In this document: one piece after another, positions 36,703 to 46,316 of the stretch
Position numbering within the stretch: position 1 is the stretch's first letter
Layout of the letters: each line of letters starts with the position of its first letter
Assembly: GCF_013177315.1 (NCBI RefSeq)
Contig: NZ_CP053661.1
Location: forward strand, 3,534,001 to 3,598,000
DNA: 64,000 nt
Origin: Thermoleptolyngbya sichuanensis A183
GTDB taxonomy: Bacteria > Cyanobacteriota > Cyanobacteriia > Elainellales > Elainellaceae
Reading direction: 5' to 3'
Translations under genes and position numbers: made by a program
The notes under the pieces: model-generated
The model's database searches: none
Told to the model about the DNA's origin: nothing
What the model saw: only the letters and a program-made list of their open reading frames with translations

Positions 36703-37003
36703 CGGTTCAACGCTCCTTGTAAATTCGTAAAATAAATTCGTAAATTCGGTGCCGTAAGCTCAGTGTAAATTTGGGTAAATTTTGGTCGATCCACAGCCAG
36801 ATTAATCTGCCGTCGATATCTCTGTGCAAAAGACGGGATGAGCATTTATACTTAGAATAAATTAAGACAGGCTGCAACCAGACGATCCGCAGCCGACTTA
36901 CTGGACGATCTCGCGTCCGGTGATAAAAGTGTCTTAAGATTATCGTAAGCTTTTCTTGTTCAACGCCGAAATTAGCTGAACACACCGACTAGGAGGAATT
37001 TCT
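36703..37003 (+). promoter_or_regulatory. Upstream region of the aldolase gene
   Basis: AT-rich 300 bases. Near the gene is AGGAGGAATTTCT, a strong Shine-Dalgarno six bases before the ATG at 37004, which fixes the start. CGTAAATTCG recurs near 36722-36750. No specific operator was identified. Confidence 0.5.
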
Positions 37004-38083
37004 ATGGCGCTCGTGCCTATGCGACTGCTGCTGGATCACGCGGCCGAAAACGGCTACGGTATCCCTGCGTTCAACGTCAACAACATGGAGCAGATCCAGG
37101 CCATCATGCAGGCTGCTCACGAGACCGATAGCCCGGTGATTCTGCAAGCTTCTCGTGGCGCTCGGAAATATGCAGGTGAAAACTTCCTGCGCCACCTGAT
37201 TCTGGCGGCGGTGGAAACCTATCCCCACATTCCCATCGTGATGCACCAGGATCATGGCAACGAGCCTGCGACCTGCTATTCCGCCATCAAGAACGGCTTT
37301 ACCAGCGTGATGATGGACGGTTCGCTGGAAGCAGATGCCAAAACGCCCGCCAGCTACGACTACAATGTGGCCGTCACTAGCGAAGTGGTGAAAGTGGCTC
37401 ATGCCATCGGCGCTTCGGTGGAAGGCGAACTGGGCTGCCTCGGCTCTTTGGAAACAGGCAAGGGCGAAGCAGAAGACGGGCATGGCTTTGAGGGCGAGTT
37501 GGATCACTCCATGCTGCTGACTGACCCTGACGAAGCCGTAGACTTTGTGGAGCGGACTCAGGTAGACGCGCTGGCCGTTGCCATCGGCACCAGCCACGGA
37601 GCCTACAAGTTCACCCGCAAGCCGACGGGCGAAATCCTCGCCATCAGCCGCATTGAAGAGATCCACAGCCGCCTGCCCAACACCCACCTGGTGATGCACG
37701 GTTCTTCCTCGGTGCCCGAAGACCTGATTGCGCTGATTAACCAGTATGGTGGCGCGATCCCCGAAACCTACGGCGTGCCCGTGGAAGAAATCCAGAAGGG
37801 CATCAAGAGCGGCGTGCGGAAGGTGAATATCGACACCGACAACCGTCTGGCAATTACGGCTGCGGTGCGCGAGGCGCTGGCTGCCAATCCCAAAGAGTTT
37901 GACCCCCGCCACTTCCTGAAGCCGTCGATCAAGTACATGCAGAAGGTCTGCGCCGACCGCTATCAGCAGTTCTGGGCAGCGGGCAACGCCAGCAAGATCA
38001 AGCAGGTTTCGCTGGAAGAGTATGCCGCCAAGTATGCCAAGGGCGAACTGACTCAGGTGGCTAAGAAAGCCGTCTCTGTCTAG
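37004..38083 (+). CDS. fbaA: Class II fructose-bisphosphate aldolase
   Basis: 359 residues. Zinc and substrate residues of the class II family are visible: [17 protein letters not shown] at the start, [10 protein letters not shown] with metal-binding His, [11 protein letters not shown]-type strand ([12 protein letters not shown]), [21 protein letters not shown] and the phosphate loop [14 protein letters not shown]. It splits or forms fructose-1,6-bisphosphate and, in cyanobacteria, also sedoheptulose-1,7-bisphosphate in the Calvin cycle, so this is a housekeeping gene. Strong ribosome site; monocistronic to judge from its neighbours. Confidence 0.96.
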   Translation: MALVPMRLLLDHAAENGYGIPAFNVNNMEQIQAIMQAAHETDSPVILQASRGARKYAGENFLRHLILAAVETYPHIPIVMHQDHGNEPATCYSAIKNGFTSVMMDGSLEADAKTPASYDYNVAVTSEVVKVAHAIGASVEGELGCLGSLETGKGEAEDGHGFEGELDHSMLLTDPDEAVDFVERTQVDALAVAIGTSHGAYKFTRKPTGEILAISRIEEIHSRLPNTHLVMHGSSSVPEDLIALINQYGGAIPETYGVPVEEIQKGIKSGVRKVNIDTDNRLAITAAVREALAANPKEFDPRHFLKPSIKYMQKVCADRYQQFWAAGNASKIKQVSLEEYAAKYAKGELTQVAKKAVSV

Positions 38084-38277
38084 TTTTGTTTGAATTTCAA
38101 CTTGAACTTCAAGGCGATCGCCCCTTCAGGGAGTTGACCCATTTGGGCGATCGCTCTCCAATCAGCCACTCCTTCGCATTGCAGGGGCGGCTTTTTGATA
38201 TCTGCAAAGACATTTCGAGAAAACATTCCGACCTGCCCCACTGACCTGCTTTGGGGGAATTTCGCTATAAGAAGGGA

Positions 38278-39204
38278 ATGATTCGCAATCCTGCCCCCCA
38301 AAATCGCACGCTGCGGCTGACGGATGCCGAGCGATCGCACTTTCGCACCCGTCTGCTGCGGCTAGATCGTCCCATGACAGTGGATGAATTGCTAAACCGC
38401 ACAATTTGCCAGGATATGTTTGAAGCGGCGGCGTGGCTACCCGGTGAATTTGTAGATCTGCTGGTGCTAGACCCACCCTACAATCTGAGCAAGCAGTTTA
38501 ACGGGCAAACCGTCCGGCGGCGATCGCTCTCAGACTATGCCGCCTGGGTGCAGTCATGGCTGGTGCTGCTGCTGCCCACGCTCAAGCCGACGGCCTCGGT
38601 CTATCTCTGCGGCGACTGGCAATCGTCTCCAGCGCTATATGAGGTGGCCGCGCAGCACCTAATCGTCCGCAACCGCATTACCTGGGAGCGGGAAAAGGGT
38701 CGCGCCGCCCGCGCCAACTGGAAAAACTGCTCGGAAGACATCTGGTTTTGCACCGTGTCGCCCGACTATTACTTCAACGCCGAAGCCGTGCGGATCAAGC
38801 GGCGAGTCCTCGCACCCTACACCCAAAACGGCAGCCCCAAAGACTGGCAGCGCCAGCCCAACGGCAACTTTCGCCTTACTGCCGCCTCCAACCTGTGGAC
38901 CGATTTGACCATTCCTTTTTGGTCGATGCCCGAAAACACCGACCACCCAACCCAAAAGCCCGAAAAGCTGCTGGCAAAAATTATTCTCGCCAGTTCCCCG
39001 CCCGGAGCCGTGGTGTTGGACCCGTTTCTGGGTTCCGGCACGACTTCTGTCGTTGCCAAAAAGCTAGATCGGCAGTTTGTCGGGATTGAACTCGACGAGA
39101 CTTACGCTTGTCTAGCGGAAAAACGGCTGGCGCTGGCCGAGGGCGATCGCCGCATCCAGGGCTACACCGACGGCATATTTTGGGAACGGAATAGTAGGGG
39201 TTAG
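38278..39204 (+). CDS. Solitary beta-class DNA methyltransferase (DPPY type)
   Basis: 308 residues from the ATG at 38278; a TTG at 38251 could add nine. Catalytic motif IV VLDPPYNLSKQF comes before the AdoMet-binding motif I VLDPFLGSGTTSVVAKKLDRQFVGIELDE. That order marks the beta class, which modifies adenine N6 or cytosine N4. No restriction endonuclease gene adjoins, so it is probably an orphan methylase. Cyanobacteria often keep such orphans, including enzymes acting in or beside GCGATCGC. The target of this one cannot be deduced; DPPY favours adenine but does not exclude cytosine N4. Confidence 0.88.
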   Translation: MIRNPAPQNRTLRLTDAERSHFRTRLLRLDRPMTVDELLNRTICQDMFEAAAWLPGEFVDLLVLDPPYNLSKQFNGQTVRRRSLSDYAAWVQSWLVLLLPTLKPTASVYLCGDWQSSPALYEVAAQHLIVRNRITWEREKGRAARANWKNCSEDIWFCTVSPDYYFNAEAVRIKRRVLAPYTQNGSPKDWQRQPNGNFRLTAASNLWTDLTIPFWSMPENTDHPTQKPEKLLAKIILASSPPGAVVLDPFLGSGTTSVVAKKLDRQFVGIELDETYACLAEKRLALAEGDRRIQGYTDGIFWERNSRG

Positions 39205-39277
39205 GGGTTATTGCTCCGCAACGCTAACGCGAGGGGGGTTGGGATTAGGCAAAATCAGATTATCCGTGCCAAAACCG

Positions 39278-39313
39278 CCAATTCAAAATCCAAAATCGCC
39301 AATCTAAAATCAA
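39278..39313. repeat. CCAAAATC/CCAATCTAAAATC heptamer-type run
   Basis: CCAATTCAAAATCCAAAATC followed by GCCAATCTAAAATCA. Related runs are at 9363-9399, 32103-32141 and 46154-46187. Confidence 0.7.
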
Positions 39314-39340
39314 GATCGCGGGTTAGGAAGCGGACAGAAA

Positions 39341-40417
39341 CTACTCGAATGTGGTGCGGATAATGCGTTCGCCGGGGAGCCGATCGACGGCGGAAAGTCC
39401 TAAGTCGCGCACGACGAAAGACCGTTGCAGCCAGCGATCGCGCCCGTCGTAGCGGGGCACAAAGGACGAGCGGCCGTGAACCGTGCGGCGATTGTCGATG
39501 CAGAGCAGGTCGCCCGTGTCGAGCTTGATGCCGCGATAGACCTGGGCGATCGCCTCTCGCAGCGCTGTCAACGCCTCTTCTGCCTCCGGCGTGGTAGCGG
39601 TCATCAGGTCTTCATCATAGTTCAAAAACGGATCGTTGCGGCGGCCGTAGAGGACGGGCAAAATGCGGTCACTCTGCTGCGTGCGATCGCGATTGCCAAA
39701 GGAATAGTCGATCCCGGTGCGATAGAGCGGCTGGAACAGGAGGTCTTGATGCGCCTCCGACAGCAGTGGCAGAGCATGGGCGACGCTGGCGTAGGTGGTT
39801 TCGGCCATGTGGTCGTGGTCGGGCCGCAAACAAAACAGCAGCAAAAACTCTGGCGGGTAGGGATGAAACACGGTTTCTCGGTGAAACTGGAGCCGGGTTT
39901 GTGACCCTGTAGACACCTGCACATGCTCAGTTCCCTTGACGGGAGCCAGGTTTTGAAACAGGTCGCCGTTTTTCTCTTGAATATAAGACACCAGATGCCC
40001 AAGACGGCTGCCGATCATTGCCAGACAGCGCTCGCTAACGAAGGTGGTTTTTTGGGGCGATCGCTCGGCGTTGGGCGGTGTGGGAATGCGGTACAGCCCT
40101 GGATCAATCGGCAGCCCGCGAATCAGCAGGATGCCGTCGCTGTTCGAGCGCACCTGAAACTCTAGGAGCGATCGCCGCACAAAGCGGGGCATCTCGTCTG
40201 CCCGCATTTCACAATCAAACAAAAACTCTTCGGTGTCCTGGTAGGGATTGGGCCCCGGTGCCAGAAACAGGTTCATCGTCGCTTCGTCAAACTCGCCGCA
40301 GTCTACTATTTCTGGTGTTTCTGGTGTTTCTGGTGTTTCTGGAATTGACGGCAAAGTCGCCGGGGGTTGCAAAGGGGGTTGTAGGGATGCTTGGTGTGTG
40401 GATGCCTGCGTCAACAT
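39341..40417 (-). CDS. Fe(II)/2-oxoglutarate oxygenase, TauD/clavaminate-synthase-like
   Basis: 358 residues. The iron-binding His-x-Glu is in LQFHRETVFHPYPPEF near residue 188, and the distal His in DNRRTVHGRSSFVPRYDGRDRWLQRSF with the 2-oxoglutarate-binding Arg just after. GILLIRGLPID near residue 95 is the early strand of the family. The His-x-Glu form and overall pattern are closest to amino-acid beta-hydroxylases of the clavaminate-synthase group (AsnO/VioC-like), so a free or carrier-bound amino acid may be the substrate. The first 40 residues are low-complexity, with PETPETPETPE encoded by a 9-base repeat. No biosynthetic cluster around it. Confidence 0.82.
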   Translation of the reverse strand: MLTQASTHQASLQPPLQPPATLPSIPETPETPETPEIVDCGEFDEATMNLFLAPGPNPYQDTEEFLFDCEMRADEMPRFVRRSLLEFQVRSNSDGILLIRGLPIDPGLYRIPTPPNAERSPQKTTFVSERCLAMIGSRLGHLVSYIQEKNGDLFQNLAPVKGTEHVQVSTGSQTRLQFHRETVFHPYPPEFLLLFCLRPDHDHMAETTYASVAHALPLLSEAHQDLLFQPLYRTGIDYSFGNRDRTQQSDRILPVLYGRRNDPFLNYDEDLMTATTPEAEEALTALREAIAQVYRGIKLDTGDLLCIDNRRTVHGRSSFVPRYDGRDRWLQRSFVVRDLGLSAVDRLPGERIIRTTFE

Positions 40418-40578
40418 CTCGATTCCTCCTCAGACCTGGAACGACTATAGCCGCCAGATTGGGACGATGGCGGTTCAGTCACAACAGTTCTGCACTAATG
40501 CACTGCTAGTGCGCTTTCTCCAGCTTAGCCTTCGCGATGCTTAAGTTCCCAGACTGTAAAAAAGCGCGAAAAAAGCGC

Positions 40579-40610
40579 AAAAAAGGCGTACCCGATGCCC
40601 AGGTACGCCC
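40579..40610 (-). terminator. Intrinsic terminator of the PEP-CTERM gene
   Basis: On the minus strand: GGCGTACC, nine-base loop, GGTACGCC, followed by six T. An eight-base perfect stem, 40 bases past the stop codon. Confidence 0.9.
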
Positions 40611-40649
40611 CTTGCCAAGACTTCTCGAAGTCGATAATGATGCTGATGA

Positions 40650-41342
40650 TTACGCTTCGGTCTGCTTGGCTTGCTTGCGCTTTACCGAATAGCCTGCACC
40701 CAGCGCTGCCAGGCTACCCAGAATCGTCATCGGCTCCGGAACCGCAGTGCCCGTAGGCGGAACCACTGTGGGCGGCTTCTCAGGATCAAATGCCGTCGGA
40801 GCAACCCCATACTGCTTGGCGCTGCCACTACCGCCGTTGGGGCCAGAACCGACTGCTTGAAGACGAACCGCAAAGGTCTGGTTGAGGAACTCCTGAACCG
40901 TCAGACCAGCCTGGGCAATCTTGAAGGTAGTAGAAGTCAGCAGCCCGCCTGCGGCCCCCACGGTGCCAAACTGAACCGCCATTTCAAACCGCTGACCAAT
41001 ATTGCCACCGACGATGTTGTTGGTGTTGAAGGCAACTTTTGTTACGTCTTGCCCGGTGACATTGCTCGCCTTCAGCGTGTTGTGGTTGAACGTGCCGCCA
41101 AAGTTGAAGTAAACCGCCAGCAGGTCGCCAATATTGTTGGAATCGTTGACCTTGAGCGTTACTTCAACGCCATCTTCCACATCTTTTGCAAAAATATCGA
41201 CGTTAACCGGAGTGCCGCTGCGAGTGCCATCAGAGGCCGAGAAGCTAAGGCTAGCGGCGTTGGCAGGGTTGACCGCTGCCATCAGAACCACGATGCCCGT
41301 AGAGGCAAGTGCCGTAGACCAAGTAGTGAGTGCGTTTTTCAC
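40650..41342 (-). CDS. PEP-CTERM sorting-domain protein
   Basis: 230 residues. The signal peptide is MKNALTTWSTALASTGIVVL... cleaved after ANA/AS near residue 29. The mature part is Asn/Thr/Gly-rich beta structure. The C-terminus is a complete sorting signal: VPEPMTILGSLAALGAGYSV then KRKQAKQ, i.e. PEP box, hydrophobic helix and basic tail. Such proteins are processed by exosortase and end up in the envelope or matrix. Exosortase is not in this window. The function of the body is unknown. Confidence 0.88.
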   Translation of the reverse strand: MKNALTTWSTALASTGIVVLMAAVNPANAASLSFSASDGTRSGTPVNVDIFAKDVEDGVEVTLKVNDSNNIGDLLAVYFNFGGTFNHNTLKASNVTGQDVTKVAFNTNNIVGGNIGQRFEMAVQFGTVGAAGGLLTSTTFKIAQAGLTVQEFLNQTFAVRLQAVGSGPNGGSGSAKQYGVAPTAFDPEKPPTVVPPTGTAVPEPMTILGSLAALGAGYSVKRKQAKQTEA

Positions 41343-41416
41343 GAATCCAAACCTCTTGATGTAGTGATCAAAGGGCGCGGCTGAGAGAAAACTCAGAACG
41401 CGCTGTGTTAATGCCC

Positions 41417-41472
41417 CCTTATTCCATGCGCCTTATTCCATGCGCCTTATTTCATGCGCTCCATTCACTGCG
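41417..41472. repeat. Tandem repeat, 4 x 14 bases
   Basis: CCTTATTCCATGCG twice, CCTTATTTCATGCG, and a degenerate CTCCATTCACTGCG. It lies in the leader of the PEP-CTERM gene, about 75 bases upstream of the start. Confidence 0.88.
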
Positions 41473-41802
41473 CTGTGTCTGATTCAACACAGGATGCTGT
41501 ACACAATGCGGAGAGAATATTTCGCGCAAAACATTGTATTCCTGACTACATTTAAGATACCCACTCTATTGAGTTAAGTACTCTTTTATACACCATTCTT
41601 GATACGATCTTTAAACTTTGCCTTCTGGGGATGAATTCCTGTAAAACGACCTGGAGAATTGAGGAGTCTGAGTAAAACAACTCCATCACAGAGCCATCTG
41701 CCACGGCAGGAGCAGACTCGCGTTGTATAAAAGATGATCAGATATACCGTAATAGTACGAGTTTCACAAATCTTTCTGTGGCGCTGATGAATCGTCGCCG
41801 GG
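41473..41802. other. Intergenic region, nothing recognised
   Basis: AT-rich stretch between cofH and the PEP-CTERM gene's upstream repeat. No gene or known element was identified. Confidence 0.5.
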
Positions 41803-42957
41803 TCAGGACACACTGGAGACAACGGGCTGATACAGGGTGTCTCGCTGCTGGGCAGGGCGATCGCACTGGAGAATCGCCGCCCGCAACTCTTCGACCGTCT
41901 TGCACGTACCGCCCTGGGCACCCGCCATGCTGGTGATGTGTTCTTCCATCAGCGTGCCGCCGAGGTCGTTGCAGCCCCATTGGAGGGCTTCTGTTGCGCC
42001 CGCTAGCCCCAGCTTTACCCAGCTTGGCTGATGGTTGGCGATCCAATTGCCCAAAAAGAGCCGGGCTACTGCCGTCAGCTTTAGCGCGTCGGCCAGCACG
42101 GGCTGATCGCGCCCCACCCGACGGCGCAGGGGCTTGGGCGCGTCTTGTCCCACAAACGGCAGCAGGATGAATTCGGTGATGCCCGTCGCGCCTTGAGAAA
42201 GAGAGGCCTGCTGGAGCGATCGCACTTGACCGAGATGCCGCATCTGCTGCTCTGGCGTTTCGATGTGCCCAGAGAGCATCGTGCTGGTGCTGGGCATTCC
42301 CAGGCGGTGGGCAGTGGCGACGATTTCTAGCCACTCAGCAGCACTAATTTTTTCAGGACACAGGATTTTTCGCACCTCGTCGTCCAGCACCTCGGCCGCC
42401 GTTCCAGGCATGGAGCCAACGCCCGCGTCTTGCAGAGCCACAATTACCTCGGCATAGCTCAACCCATCCTGACGGGCGATAAACTGCACCTCTTGGGGCG
42501 AAAAGGCGTGCAGGTGGAGTTGGGGGAATTCGCGTTTAATCAGGCGCACCAAGTGGACATAGTAGGAGAGCGATCGCCCCCCGATCCGTGCCTCTGGATT
42601 TAGCCCGCCCTGCATACAGATTTCTGTCGCGCCCTGCTGCACGGCTTCGGCAGCCTTTTCTAGAATTGCGCCTTCGTTTAGCCAATAGGCTCCGGCCGCG
42701 TCGGCATCGCGGCGAAAGGCGCAAAAGCTGCAATGCTGTTCGCAAATATTGGTGTAGTTGATGTTGCGGTTGATGACATAGGTGACGACCTCACCCACCT
42801 GTCGTCGTCGCAGTTCATCAGCGGCCTGGCGGAGCGCGGCGATCGCCCCTGGGTCGGTTTGCCGCAACAGCGTCACGCCCTCCGCCTCGGTCAGGTCTAC
42901 CCCCGACAGCGCCCGCTCTAGGATGTGGCTCACGGTTCCTGGATGCGTCGCTACCAT
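41803..42957 (-). CDS. cofH: 7,8-didemethyl-8-hydroxy-5-deazariboflavin synthase subunit 2
   Basis: 384 residues. Radical SAM cluster motif CEQHCSFC with Cys72, Cys76 and Cys79 in [18 protein letters not shown]. Family context: [33 protein letters not shown], and the C-terminal [19 protein letters not shown]. CofH joins tyrosine-derived and flavin-precursor parts; with CofG it forms the deazaflavin chromophore F0. In cyanobacteria F0 serves DNA photolyase rather than methanogenic F420. CofG is not in the window; split cofG and cofH are normal here. Confidence 0.93.
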   Translation of the reverse strand: MVATHPGTVSHILERALSGVDLTEAEGVTLLRQTDPGAIAALRQAADELRRRQVGEVVTYVINRNINYTNICEQHCSFCAFRRDADAAGAYWLNEGAILEKAAEAVQQGATEICMQGGLNPEARIGGRSLSYYVHLVRLIKREFPQLHLHAFSPQEVQFIARQDGLSYAEVIVALQDAGVGSMPGTAAEVLDDEVRKILCPEKISAAEWLEIVATAHRLGMPSTSTMLSGHIETPEQQMRHLGQVRSLQQASLSQGATGITEFILLPFVGQDAPKPLRRRVGRDQPVLADALKLTAVARLFLGNWIANHQPSWVKLGLAGATEALQWGCNDLGGTLMEEHITSMAGAQGGTCKTVEELRAAILQCDRPAQQRDTLYQPVVSSVS

Positions 42958-42973
42958 AGGTGCCTTAGCTTGC

Positions 42974-43654
42974 CTAGTCGATATAGCTGATTACTTCCTC
43001 TAGAGGATAGCGAACCTTGGGACGGGCGGCCGACTTGTCATCCTCGGCGCGATAGCCCGCAGGACACATCACCACCGACGCATACTCACCGCCCGCCAGC
43101 CCCAGCAGTTCGTCTACTTTAGCAGGTGCAAAGCCTTCCATCGGGCAGGTGTCTACGCCCAGCAGCGCCGCCGCCGTCATGAACTGACCCAGGGCAATGT
43201 AGGTCTGGCGCTTGGCCCATTCGTGCAAATCCAGCGGGTAGGGCGGCTTGTCCAAAAAGCCCTTGACCACATTGGCAAAGCCCTGCAAATTTTCAACACT
43301 GGTCTGCTGCACGTCCGCCATGCGAGCGATGTAGTGATCGACATCGGCCGCGTCGGTCTTGACTTTGGCAGCAAACACGACCAAATGCGACGCATCCACC
43401 ACCTGCGTTTGTCCCCAAGACAGGTCTACAATTTGGCGGCGCAGTTCTGGATTTCGCACCACCAGAAATTTCCACGGCTGAAGCCCAAAGGACGAGGGCG
43501 CAAGCACCAGGCTCTGTTCCAAAACCTGCCAAGTGGGTTCGGGAATCGTCTTAGACGGGTCAAATTTTTTGGTGGCATAGCGCCATTGAAGCTGCTGAAG
43601 CACTGTGTCGGCAGCAACCGGATTCGGAGCAATCGGATCGGCAGAAAGTGTCAT
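42974..43654 (-). CDS. NAD(P)H nitroreductase-family flavoprotein
   Basis: 226 residues from [12 protein letters not shown]; 14 extra upstream codons are unlikely. FMN-binding nitroreductase features: [60 protein letters not shown] and [11 protein letters not shown]. It resembles NfsB-type oxygen-insensitive nitroreductases or quinone reductases using NAD(P)H. The gene ends 16 bases before cofH in the same direction, so the two may be co-transcribed. Confidence 0.9.
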   Translation of the reverse strand: MTLSADPIAPNPVAADTVLQQLQWRYATKKFDPSKTIPEPTWQVLEQSLVLAPSSFGLQPWKFLVVRNPELRRQIVDLSWGQTQVVDASHLVVFAAKVKTDAADVDHYIARMADVQQTSVENLQGFANVVKGFLDKPPYPLDLHEWAKRQTYIALGQFMTAAALLGVDTCPMEGFAPAKVDELLGLAGGEYASVVMCPAGYRAEDDKSAARPKVRYPLEEVISYID

Positions 43655-43886
43655 AAGAAATGGCCTGGTGTGAAGTGGCTTGTAGCAGAAACGCATCCAA
43701 TAGGGTCAGGACTGGCGCAGTTAAGTTCCCTGAAACTCTCTTAAAGAAGGGAGACTTGCCGGAGAAGGCATTCCCACTAGAAGGCTAAGTTAATATTTGC
43801 TTAATAGTTCAACCGTGTAAAGGTTTAGTGCGAAAACATTCTGCAAAATATTTGCTGAGCTTGCAAACTGTTACGCGCCAAACTCA

Positions 43887-44345
43887 TCAGGCAACCCGGC
43901 CGAGCGCCCGCAGGGCTGCCCAGGCGCGAGCAGAGCAGTCCTCCTGGCGCAGATTGGCGATCGCCCGCCACTGAATGCCCTCTGGGCCCACCTCAGTCGG
44001 GTCGCCTTGCAGCATTGCAGGACGTACAGGCAGCGTGCATTGGTGAATCAGGTGAATGGTGTGCGAGATGGGCGCGTCGGCGTTGGGGAAAAACTGCTCG
44101 AACACGGTCAACAGGCGATCGCACTGGAAGTCTTGAATCCCTGTCTCTTCCCAAACCTCGCGGCGTAGCCCCGTCAAGATGGGTTCCATCGGCTCTAGCC
44201 CGCCCCCTGGCAAGTCCCAGCAGTCGGGTTCTGGCGGCGATACCTGGTGCAGCATCAGCACCTCATCTCCGTCCACAAACAGCGCGACGACGGCGACGCG
44301 CAGCGGGGGCCCTGGGATGCTGGATATCGGCTGGGTGTCCGACAT
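43887..44345 (-). CDS. NUDIX hydrolase
   Basis: 152 residues. A complete Nudix box: GGGLEPMEPILTGLRREVWE then ETGI, near residues 47-70, preceded by LPG for substrate entry. It hydrolyses a nucleoside diphosphate linked to some moiety; the substrate is not predictable. Start and preceding sppA stop share a base (TAATG), so translation is coupled to sppA. Confidence 0.9.
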   Translation of the reverse strand: MSDTQPISSIPGPPLRVAVVALFVDGDEVLMLHQVSPPEPDCWDLPGGGLEPMEPILTGLRREVWEETGIQDFQCDRLLTVFEQFFPNADAPISHTIHLIHQCTLPVRPAMLQGDPTEVGPEGIQWRAIANLRQEDCSARAWAALRALGRVA

Positions 44346-46135
44346 TATTCAATCCTCAGGTTAAAGAGCAGGCGCATATAGAGGTTGGCGGGATCGTCCA
44401 GTAGCTCGAAGATTTCCAGGTCAGATTGCAGCGCATCGAGGCGATCGCCCAGCAGGGTACGGCTCCGAGAATCTTCCGGCAGACGGCTCTGCAAATCAGA
44501 CAAAAACTGTTCGCCGAAGCTGAGGCGCTTGGGATATTCCTCCACCGACCAAGTTTCCAACTTCGCCTCGGCGGCGGCTTCTTTGAGCGCGGCTTGCAGC
44601 CCGCCCAGTTCGTCCACCAGCCCCACCTCTTTGGCCGCTACGCCCGACCAGACGCGCCCCTGCCCCACCTGGTTAACCTGCTCCCGCGAGAGGGGCCGTG
44701 CCGATGCTACGGTGTCTAGAAATGTACCGTAGGCTTGCTCGGCCATCCGTTGCAGCAGCGCCATTTCTGCTTCGGTGCGGGGGCGGGAGGTGGTTTCGAT
44801 GTCGGCATAGCGCCCCGTTTTGATGATGTCCCAGGTAACGCCGTTGCGGTTTGCAAGGGTCTGGAAATTGGGCACGAGTCCAAACACGCCGATGGAGCCT
44901 GTGACGGTGTTGGGCGAGGCAAAGACCTTGCTTCCCTGGGCAGCAATGTAGTAGCCGCCAGAAGCCGCAACATTGCCCATCGAGGCGATCACGGGCTTTT
45001 CCTTTCGCATCAGCGTCACTTCGCGGGCGATCAGGTCAGAGGCGACTGCGCTGCCGCCGGGACTGTTGATCCGCAACACCACGGCTTTGATCTCCTTATC
45101 TAGCCGCAGATCTCGCAGCAGCTTCACGAAGCGATCGCTCCCGATCTGCCCCGTGCTGCCCGTGCCGCCCACGATGTCGCCGTTGAGATAGACCAGCGCA
45201 ATTCGATCGCCCCGCTTTTTCTCCGCCGCCACCGCCTGGGCGTAAGTGCCCAAACCAACACTGCGAAAGGTCTTGTCGTCTTCCTTGCGGTCGGTCAATT
45301 TTTTTAGGTCAGCGAGTACCTCATCGGGATAGGCGACCCGATCGATCAGTCCTGTGGTCTTCGCCTCGGTAGCCATGAGCAGACCGCCACTGTCGGCGAT
45401 CGCCTGGATCTGGGTGGGCGACAGGTCGCGGTGCTGGCTGGCGGTTGTAATCACTTCAGTCCACAGATCTCGCAGCAGCGCTTCGGTTTGCTGACGCGCT
45501 TCGGGGCTATTGTTCTGGCGGGTAAAGGGTTCCACCGCCGACTTGTAGCGCCCCACCTGAAGCACCTGCACACCCACACCGAATCGCTCCAGCGCCCCTG
45601 CAAAAAAGGTCATCTCCGAGCGCAGGCCGTTCATCTCCAGCACGCCCGCTGGGTTCATGGCCAAATCGGTTGCCGCCGAAGCCAGGTAATAGTCCCGCTC
45701 GCTCCAGTTCACGTCGTAGGCGTAGATGGGTTTGCCGCTGTCGCGGAAGGTGTCGAGCGCCTGCCGCACTTCCCGAAGCGTGGCATAGCCTGTGGTGGCA
45801 GGCAGATTCCCCTCCAGCAATAGCCCCACGATTTTTTTGTCTGCTGCGGCCGCTTCGATCGCGTCTATGGCGGTTCGCAGCGAGACGGGCTGGCGGGTCG
45901 TGCGCCCAGAGAGCGCCTCTTGAAAGACCTGGCCAGGGTTCACCGAAACGGGCGCGTCGGCAATGCCCCGATCCAGATTCAGCGTCAGCACGGATTTATC
46001 TTCGACCCTGGGCCCGCTGTCGCGTCCAGAAAGGGCGATCGCCACCAGCAGCATCACCATCCCGCCTGCGCTCAGCACGCCAAATAGCGCCAGCCCAGTC
46101 AGCGTTGCCAATACATTCTTCAGAAAATCGCGCAT
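44345..46135 (-). CDS. sppA: Signal peptide peptidase SppA, 67 kDa type
   Basis: 596 residues, the long two-domain form. An N-terminal membrane segment at about residues 8-36 anchors it. The catalytic dyad can be placed on both halves: Lys198 in VGRYKSAVEPF and Ser393 in MGNVAASGGYYIA. The second domain also contains LRINSPGGSAVASDLI and GSIGVFGLVPNF. SppA degrades released signal peptides; in cyanobacteria the long form has also been linked to light acclimation of phycobilisomes. Coupled to the downstream NUDIX gene by a one-base overlap. Confidence 0.95.
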   Translation of the reverse strand: MRDFLKNVLATLTGLALFGVLSAGGMVMLLVAIALSGRDSGPRVEDKSVLTLNLDRGIADAPVSVNPGQVFQEALSGRTTRQPVSLRTAIDAIEAAAADKKIVGLLLEGNLPATTGYATLREVRQALDTFRDSGKPIYAYDVNWSERDYYLASAATDLAMNPAGVLEMNGLRSEMTFFAGALERFGVGVQVLQVGRYKSAVEPFTRQNNSPEARQQTEALLRDLWTEVITTASQHRDLSPTQIQAIADSGGLLMATEAKTTGLIDRVAYPDEVLADLKKLTDRKEDDKTFRSVGLGTYAQAVAAEKKRGDRIALVYLNGDIVGGTGSTGQIGSDRFVKLLRDLRLDKEIKAVVLRINSPGGSAVASDLIAREVTLMRKEKPVIASMGNVAASGGYYIAAQGSKVFASPNTVTGSIGVFGLVPNFQTLANRNGVTWDIIKTGRYADIETTSRPRTEAEMALLQRMAEQAYGTFLDTVASARPLSREQVNQVGQGRVWSGVAAKEVGLVDELGGLQAALKEAAAEAKLETWSVEEYPKRLSFGEQFLSDLQSRLPEDSRSRTLLGDRLDALQSDLEIFELLDDPANLYMRLLFNLRIE

Positions 46136-46153
46136 GGGAGTGAGGAATTGTGT

Positions 46154-46187
46154 GGATTTTGGATTTTAGATTGGCGATTTTAGATTG
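46154..46187. repeat. GATTTTGGATTTTAGATTGG heptamer-type run
   Basis: Upstream of sppA. Complementary to CCAATCTAAAATCC-type runs near 9363 and 39278. Confidence 0.65.
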
Positions 46188-46246
46188 CCACATTATTGCC
46201 AATTTCAAGAGTCTGTGGGGCTTCCAGCGATTTTATCAGTCCGCTA

Positions 46247-46316
46247 AATTCAGTCTGCTAGATTCAGGGCGCTAGATTCAGGGCGCTAGATTCAGGGCGC
46301 TAGATTCAGGGCGCTA
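46247..46316. repeat. Tandem repeat, 5 x 14 bases
   Basis: AATTCAGTCTGCTA followed by four GATTCAGGGCGCTA units. The last unit supplies the stop codon of ccdA. Confidence 0.92.
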
